Assembly (NCBI RefSeq): GCF_016862115.1
Contig: NZ_BOMI01000072.1
Coordinates: 1-33,310 of the forward strand
DNA: 33,310 bases
Direction of reading: 5' to 3'
DNA from: Paractinoplanes deccanensis
Lineage (GTDB): Bacteria > Actinomycetota > Actinomycetes > Mycobacteriales > Micromonosporaceae
Shown here: piece by piece, positions 30,167 to 33,310 of the stretch
Numbering within the stretch: position 1 is the first letter of the stretch
Layout of the letters: each line of letters begins with the position of its first letter
Notes under the pieces: generated by a model
Told to the model about the DNA's origin: nothing
The model's input: the letters and a program-made list of their open reading frames with translations, nothing else
Databases searched by the model: none
Position numbers and translations under genes: made by a program

Positions 30167-33100
30167 CTAGCAACCACAAGTCACGAGGCGCGCGGGCACC
30201 TTGTCCAGCGCCGCCCGCGCCGTGACCGCGTTCCCCGAGCCGCTCGCCATGATCGCGAAGACCAGCAGCCGCCCCTCCCGGGTCGTCACCACGCCGGCCA
30301 TCGTGTTGACGCCGCTCAGCGTGCCGGTCTTGGCGCGCACGACGCCCTGGCCGATCTGGTTGGCCCGCGGCGCCACGAAGCGCTTGAGCATGGTCCCCGA
30401 CCAGCCCGCGACCGGCAGGCCGCCGAACATCGAGCTGATCGCCGGCTGCTGCCCGCTCGACGCGAGCGCCAGCAGCTGGGTGAGCAGGGTCGGGCTGATC
30501 CCGTTGTTGCGGGAGAGCCCGCTCGCGTCGTACAGGTCGGCCTCGTCGCCCGGAAGCCCCAGGCCGGTCATCCGCTTGACGATGGCGTCGGTGGCGCCGT
30601 CGAAGGTCGCCGGCTGCCCGTCGGCGATCGCCACGTGCCGGCCGAGGACGTCGGCCATGGTGTTGTCGCTCTGCTCGAGCATCCAGTCGGTGAGCTGCAC
30701 CATCGGCGGCGACTGCACCACGCCGAGCTGCTTGCCCGGCGCGATCCCGGCGGGCGCCGAGGCCGCCGTCGCGGCGGTCGGCGCCTTGCCCCGCTTGACT
30801 GTGTCACCCGAGACCCCGAGCAGCTTCGCGAACGCCTTGCCGGCGGCGACCGCCGGATCGGGGAAGCGCGGGTCCCCGCCGTACTCGTTGTGGACGGGCT
30901 CGATCCGCCCCGCGTTGGTCATCAGCGACTGGATCCGCGACACCTGCCCACCGGGCGAGATGTCCGAGGAGTCCCAGCCGACCGCCGTCTCCGGCCCGCT
31001 GAACAGCGAGGTGTCGATGGTGACCTTGGTCGGCTCGGTGCCGCCGAGGGCCTTCTTGACCTGCGCGGCCAGCTGATCGAGCCGCGCGGCCCCCGGGAAC
31101 TGCCCCTTCGCGCCGACGGACAGCGTCGGGTCGCCACCTCCGACCAGCACGACCTCGCCCGGCGCGCTGCCGGCGACGGCCCGCGTGCCGATCCGGTACG
31201 CCGGCCCGCGGGCCGAGAGCACGGCCGCCGCGGTGAGCAGCTTCGTCGTGGAAGCCGGCGTGGTCATCGTGTCGGCGTTGCGCGCGTAGAGCACTTCCTC
31301 CGACGCCACATCGAGCACCCGGACATGCACCTTGGTGCCCAGCGCCGCCGAGCCCACCAGCGGATCGAGCGCCTTCTTCACGCCCGCCGCCGTCAGCGCG
31401 GTCCCCCCACCGTTCGCCGCGGCGAGCACAGGCGTGGGCGACGCCTCGGCCGTGGGCGCGGCCGTCGTGGGCGCCGCCGTCGGCTCGTCCGACGCCAGCC
31501 AGTCCTTCACCGGCCCCGGTCGGACAACGCCCACCAATCCGGCGGCAACCACCAAAAGAGCAACAATCCCGGCAACAGCTTTGGTACGGGTCTTCCGCCC
31601 GGTTCCGGCCTTCCCGGCTTCGTCGCGGGCCCCCGCCGCCGCAGGGTCACGCGGCTTCTCGGCTTCGTCGCGGGCTCGCGCCGCCGCAGGGTCACGCGGC
31701 TTCTCGGCTTCGTCGCGGGCCCGCGACGCGGCAGGGTCACGAACAACCGGCTGCAACGCGGGCCCGGCCGGAGGCGCGGGAACACGAGGAACGACGGCGG
31801 TCGCGTCGGACTCCTGCCGCAGGTTCACGGTCGCGTTGCCGGGCTCCGGGCTCGGTCCGCCGGCGTTGACGACCTGCGTGACGTCGGCGCCCGGGTTCTC
31901 TTGGCCCCGGCTCCCGTAGACCGCACCGCCAGCCGCCTGGCCCGCCGCCTGCGGCTTCCCGCCGTAGACGTTCCCGCCTTGCGCGGGGCCGCCCTGATCA
32001 GAGGCGCCGGCGTGCCCGGTCCCGGCGGTCCGCTGCGCCGCTTGCGCAGGTCCGGCCTGTCCGGCCCCCGGCGATGGCGGCGCGGCTTGCGTAGGTCCGG
32101 CCTCCCCGAGCCTCAACGGTGTGGACGCCACTTGTGCAGATCCGGCCTGCCCGGGTCCCGATGCCGGCGGTCCAGCCTGCCCGGAACCCGCCTGCCCGCG
32201 CCTCGATATCGGCGGCACGGCCTGCCCAGCACCCGCCTGCCCGGGCCTTGATGCCGGCGGCGCGGCCTGCATGGAGCCCGCCTGCCCGGGCCCTGTTCGG
32301 GGTGCTGCCTGCGGGGAACCAGCCTGCCCGTGCCCCGGAGCCTGTGGCGTCACCGGCGCGGAAGTCACGGTCCGAGGTGCCGACTGAGCGGTGCCCTCCT
32401 GTCCTGACCCCAGGCTCGGCGGCACCACTGGAGCCGAACTCGCAGTTCGAGGCGCCAGCTGATCAGGACCCACCTGTCCGGACCCCACGCTCGGCGGCAC
32501 CACCGGAGCCGAACTCGCGGCCCGAGGCGCCGCCTGCGCGGACGTGGGCCGCCCAGGCTCCGCCGTCGGCGCAGCGTGCGCCTGTCCAGTCCCTGGAGGG
32601 GTCGATCCCGGCCTTGCATGTCCGGGGCTCGCTGACAGTGAGCTGGCCTGTCCCGACGCGGAGGCGCGGGACGGCTCGGTCTGCGCGGGGCTGCCGTAAA
32701 CGCCGCCCGGGGACGATTGCGCCGTCCCCACGGAAGCAGGGCTGTCAGCGGTCGACGCCGCGCTGCCGTAGACGCCGCCGGGCTGTTGACCGGCTCCGGA
32801 CTGGGCCGGGCGCCCGTAAACGCCGGCATCCGGCTTCTGATCTGGCGCGCCCTGAACGCCTTCCTGCGGGCGTTTGCCGTAGACGCCGGCGTCGGCCGAC
32901 GAGGCGCCGGCCGCTTTCGCATCAGGAATGAGGTCACCGAGGGCTTGCGCGGCACTGCCGAAAACTCCGCCACTCGACGGCGTGGCGGGAGGCTGCGGGG
33001 TGTGGCCAGGTTGTCCGCCGCCGAGCGGCTGGCCGTATACGCCACCGGGCCGCTGGGCGGCTGAGCCAACGGTCGGCGCCTGCCCGCCCGAGCTTGCGGC

Positions 33101-33310
33101 CGGTCCCGGTTCCGCGGGCCGCTCCCCCGCCCGCTGTGCCGGACGCCCGTAGACGCCGCCCTCCGGACTCTGGCCGCCCGCCTCAGGCGAGGGACGGCCA
33201 TAGACGGTCGGGTCCGGCCGGCCGCGGTTCGCGCCCGAGGCCTGCCCCGTCGCGGCACCCCCGACCTGTCCGGGTGCGGCACTCCGAGTCTGGCCCGTGG
33301 CGGCACCCGG
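30167..33310 (-). CDS. dacB: D-alanyl-D-alanine carboxypeptidase/endopeptidase (S13, PBP4 type) with very long repetitive tail; 5' end outside the window
   Basis: Penicillin-binding protein that trims peptidoglycan stem peptides. The frame stays open from the stop at 30167 to the right edge, so at least 1047 aa; the true start is beyond 33310. The C-terminal ~430 residues are the S13 enzyme: S-x-x-K as A-S-T-T-K-L-L, S-x-N as E-Q-S-D-N-T-M and K-T-G as A-K-T-G-T-L-S-G. One TM (AVAGIVALLVVAAGLVGVV) precedes it, so everything further N-terminal is cytosolic: about 600 residues of Pro/Ala/Gln/Gly-rich repeats plus three charged 15-mers next to the TM. A GTG at 32731 is an internal codon, not the start, because the same VYG-type repeats continue upstream. 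The protein ends in Cys-Gly-Cys. Confidence 0.93.
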   Translation of the reverse strand, partial: PGAATGQTRSAAPGQVGGAATGQASGANRGRPDPTVYGRPSPEAGGQSPEGGVYGRPAQRAGERPAEPGPAASSGGQAPTVGSAAQRPGGVYGQPLGGGQPGHTPQPPATPSSGGVFGSAAQALGDLIPDAKAAGASSADAGVYGKRPQEGVQGAPDQKPDAGVYGRPAQSGAGQQPGGVYGSAASTADSPASVGTAQSSPGGVYGSPAQTEPSRASASGQASSLSASPGHARPGSTPPGTGQAHAAPTAEPGRPTSAQAAPRAASSAPVVPPSVGSGQVGPDQLAPRTASSAPVVPPSLGSGQEGTAQSAPRTVTSAPVTPQAPGHGQAGSPQAAPRTGPGQAGSMQAAPPASRPGQAGAGQAVPPISRRGQAGSGQAGPPASGPGQAGSAQVASTPLRLGEAGPTQAAPPSPGAGQAGPAQAAQRTAGTGHAGASDQGGPAQGGNVYGGKPQAAGQAAGGAVYGSRGQENPGADVTQVVNAGGPSPEPGNATVNLRQESDATAVVPRVPAPPAGPALQPVVRDPAASRARDEAEKPRDPAAARARDEAEKPRDPAAAGARDEAGKAGTGRKTRTKAVAGIVALLVVAAGLVGVVRPGPVKDWLASDEPTAAPTTAAPTAEASPTPVLAAANGGGTALTAAGVKKALDPLVGSAALGTKVHVRVLDVASEEVLYARNADTMTTPASTTKLLTAAAVLSARGPAYRIGTRAVAGSAPGEVVLVGGGDPTLSVGAKGQFPGAARLDQLAAQVKKALGGTEPTKVTIDTSLFSGPETAVGWDSSDISPGGQVSRIQSLMTNAGRIEPVHNEYGGDPRFPDPAVAAGKAFAKLLGVSGDTVKRGKAPTAATAASAPAGIAPGKQLGVVQSPPMVQLTDWMLEQSDNTMADVLGRHVAIADGQPATFDGATDAIVKRMTGLGLPGDEADLYDASGLSRNNGISPTLLTQLLALASSGQQPAISSMFGGLPVAGWSGTMLKRFVAPRANQIGQGVVRAKTGTLSGVNTMAGVVTTREGRLLVFAIMASGSGNAVTARAALDKVPARLVTCGC
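31607..31741 (-). repeat. Three tandem 45-bp repeats coding a charged 15-mer
   Basis: Units of 45 bp at 31741-31697, 31696-31652 and 31651-31607 encode RDPAASRARDEAEKP, RDPAAARARDEAEKP and RDPAAAGARDEAGKA. They lie just before the TM of the dacB-like protein on the cytosolic side. High DNA identity suggests recent duplication. Confidence 0.9.
31905..33205 (-). repeat. VYG-type and Gln/Pro-rich repeats in the cytosolic tail of the dacB-like protein
   Basis: At least eight G/T-V-Y/F-G-x-x motifs (GVYGRP, GVYGQP, GVFGSA, GVYGKR, GVYGSA, GVYGSP) occur about every 15-40 residues between 33205 and 32695, and two more near 31965 and 31915. Between them lie three to four units like APRTASSAPVVPPSLGSGQ (about 32330-32580) and several GPGQAGSxQAAPP units (about 32050-32320). 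Confidence 0.85.

Noticed and set aside
32731..32731. GTG at 32731 as the start of the dacB-like gene
   Set aside because: The same frame stays open to the window edge and encodes the same VYG repeats upstream, so the gene starts beyond the window.

Overview
The window is a very GC-rich stretch of an actinobacterial chromosome. The conserved order dacB-like PBP / zinc protease / tilS / hpt / ftsH / folE, the folP-folB-folK-DUF3180 cluster and frequent GTG starts fit Micromonosporaceae (an Actinoplanes-like organism). That placement comes from gene content and style, not from a database search.

Layout. (1) 1-4143: the end of a small membrane protein gene, then a glycine betaine/proline-type ABC importer. 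Its two permeases and lipoprotein run leftward and its ATPase runs rightward; the two divergent start codons are 2 bp apart. (2) 4169-6275: three leftward genes (two of unknown function and an orphan sugar-type ABC permease). (3) 6432-8717: the leftward folate operon folP-folB-folK-DUF3180, with 4-bp overlaps at two of its three junctions. (4) 9014-18158: a tightly coupled rightward operon that looks like a minimal Gram-positive type IV secretion system (T4SS): small two-TM protein, TcpE/ConD-like protein, large VirB4/ConE-like ATPase with a proline-rich repeat tail, VirB6/ConG-like membrane protein, bitopic NTF2-like protein, lysozyme-like plus M23 wall hydrolase, and an unknown soluble protein. 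A second bitopic NTF2-like protein faces it (18161-18754). (5) 18919-22154: an FtsK/EccC-like ATPase with one good and two degraded ATPase modules, translationally coupled to a coiled-coil membrane protein. (6) 22155-22972: an 818-bp non-coding gap between convergent genes. It has a C-rich repeat block, two perfect DnaA boxes and a G-rich block. (7) 22973-24402: marR-ridA-like pair divergent from an AhpD-like gene, with a clear double operator between them. (8) 24389-33310: leftward housekeeping genes folE, ftsH, hpt, tilS, a DUF2342 zinc protease and a dacB-like PBP with a very long repetitive cytosolic tail that runs off the window.

How they fit together. folE and the folP-folB-folK block normally lie close together in actinobacteria. 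Here about 15 kb carrying the secretion-like operon and the FtsK pair lies between them. No relaxase, integrase, att site or transposase is visible, so the cassette looks like a resident chromosomal export machine rather than an intact conjugative element. The VirB4-like and FtsK-like ATPases would be the motors, the polytopic and two-TM proteins the channel, the NTF2-like proteins the scaffold, and the two-domain hydrolase would open the wall. The substrate is unknown.

The strongest sequence-level oddities are: the circularly permuted betaine-binding protein, a 13-codon overlapping leader ORF before the VirB4-like gene, a TTA codon in the VirB6-like gene, an ftsH start embedded in a hairpin, a probable CTG start for folE, and the DnaA-box/GC-skew region.
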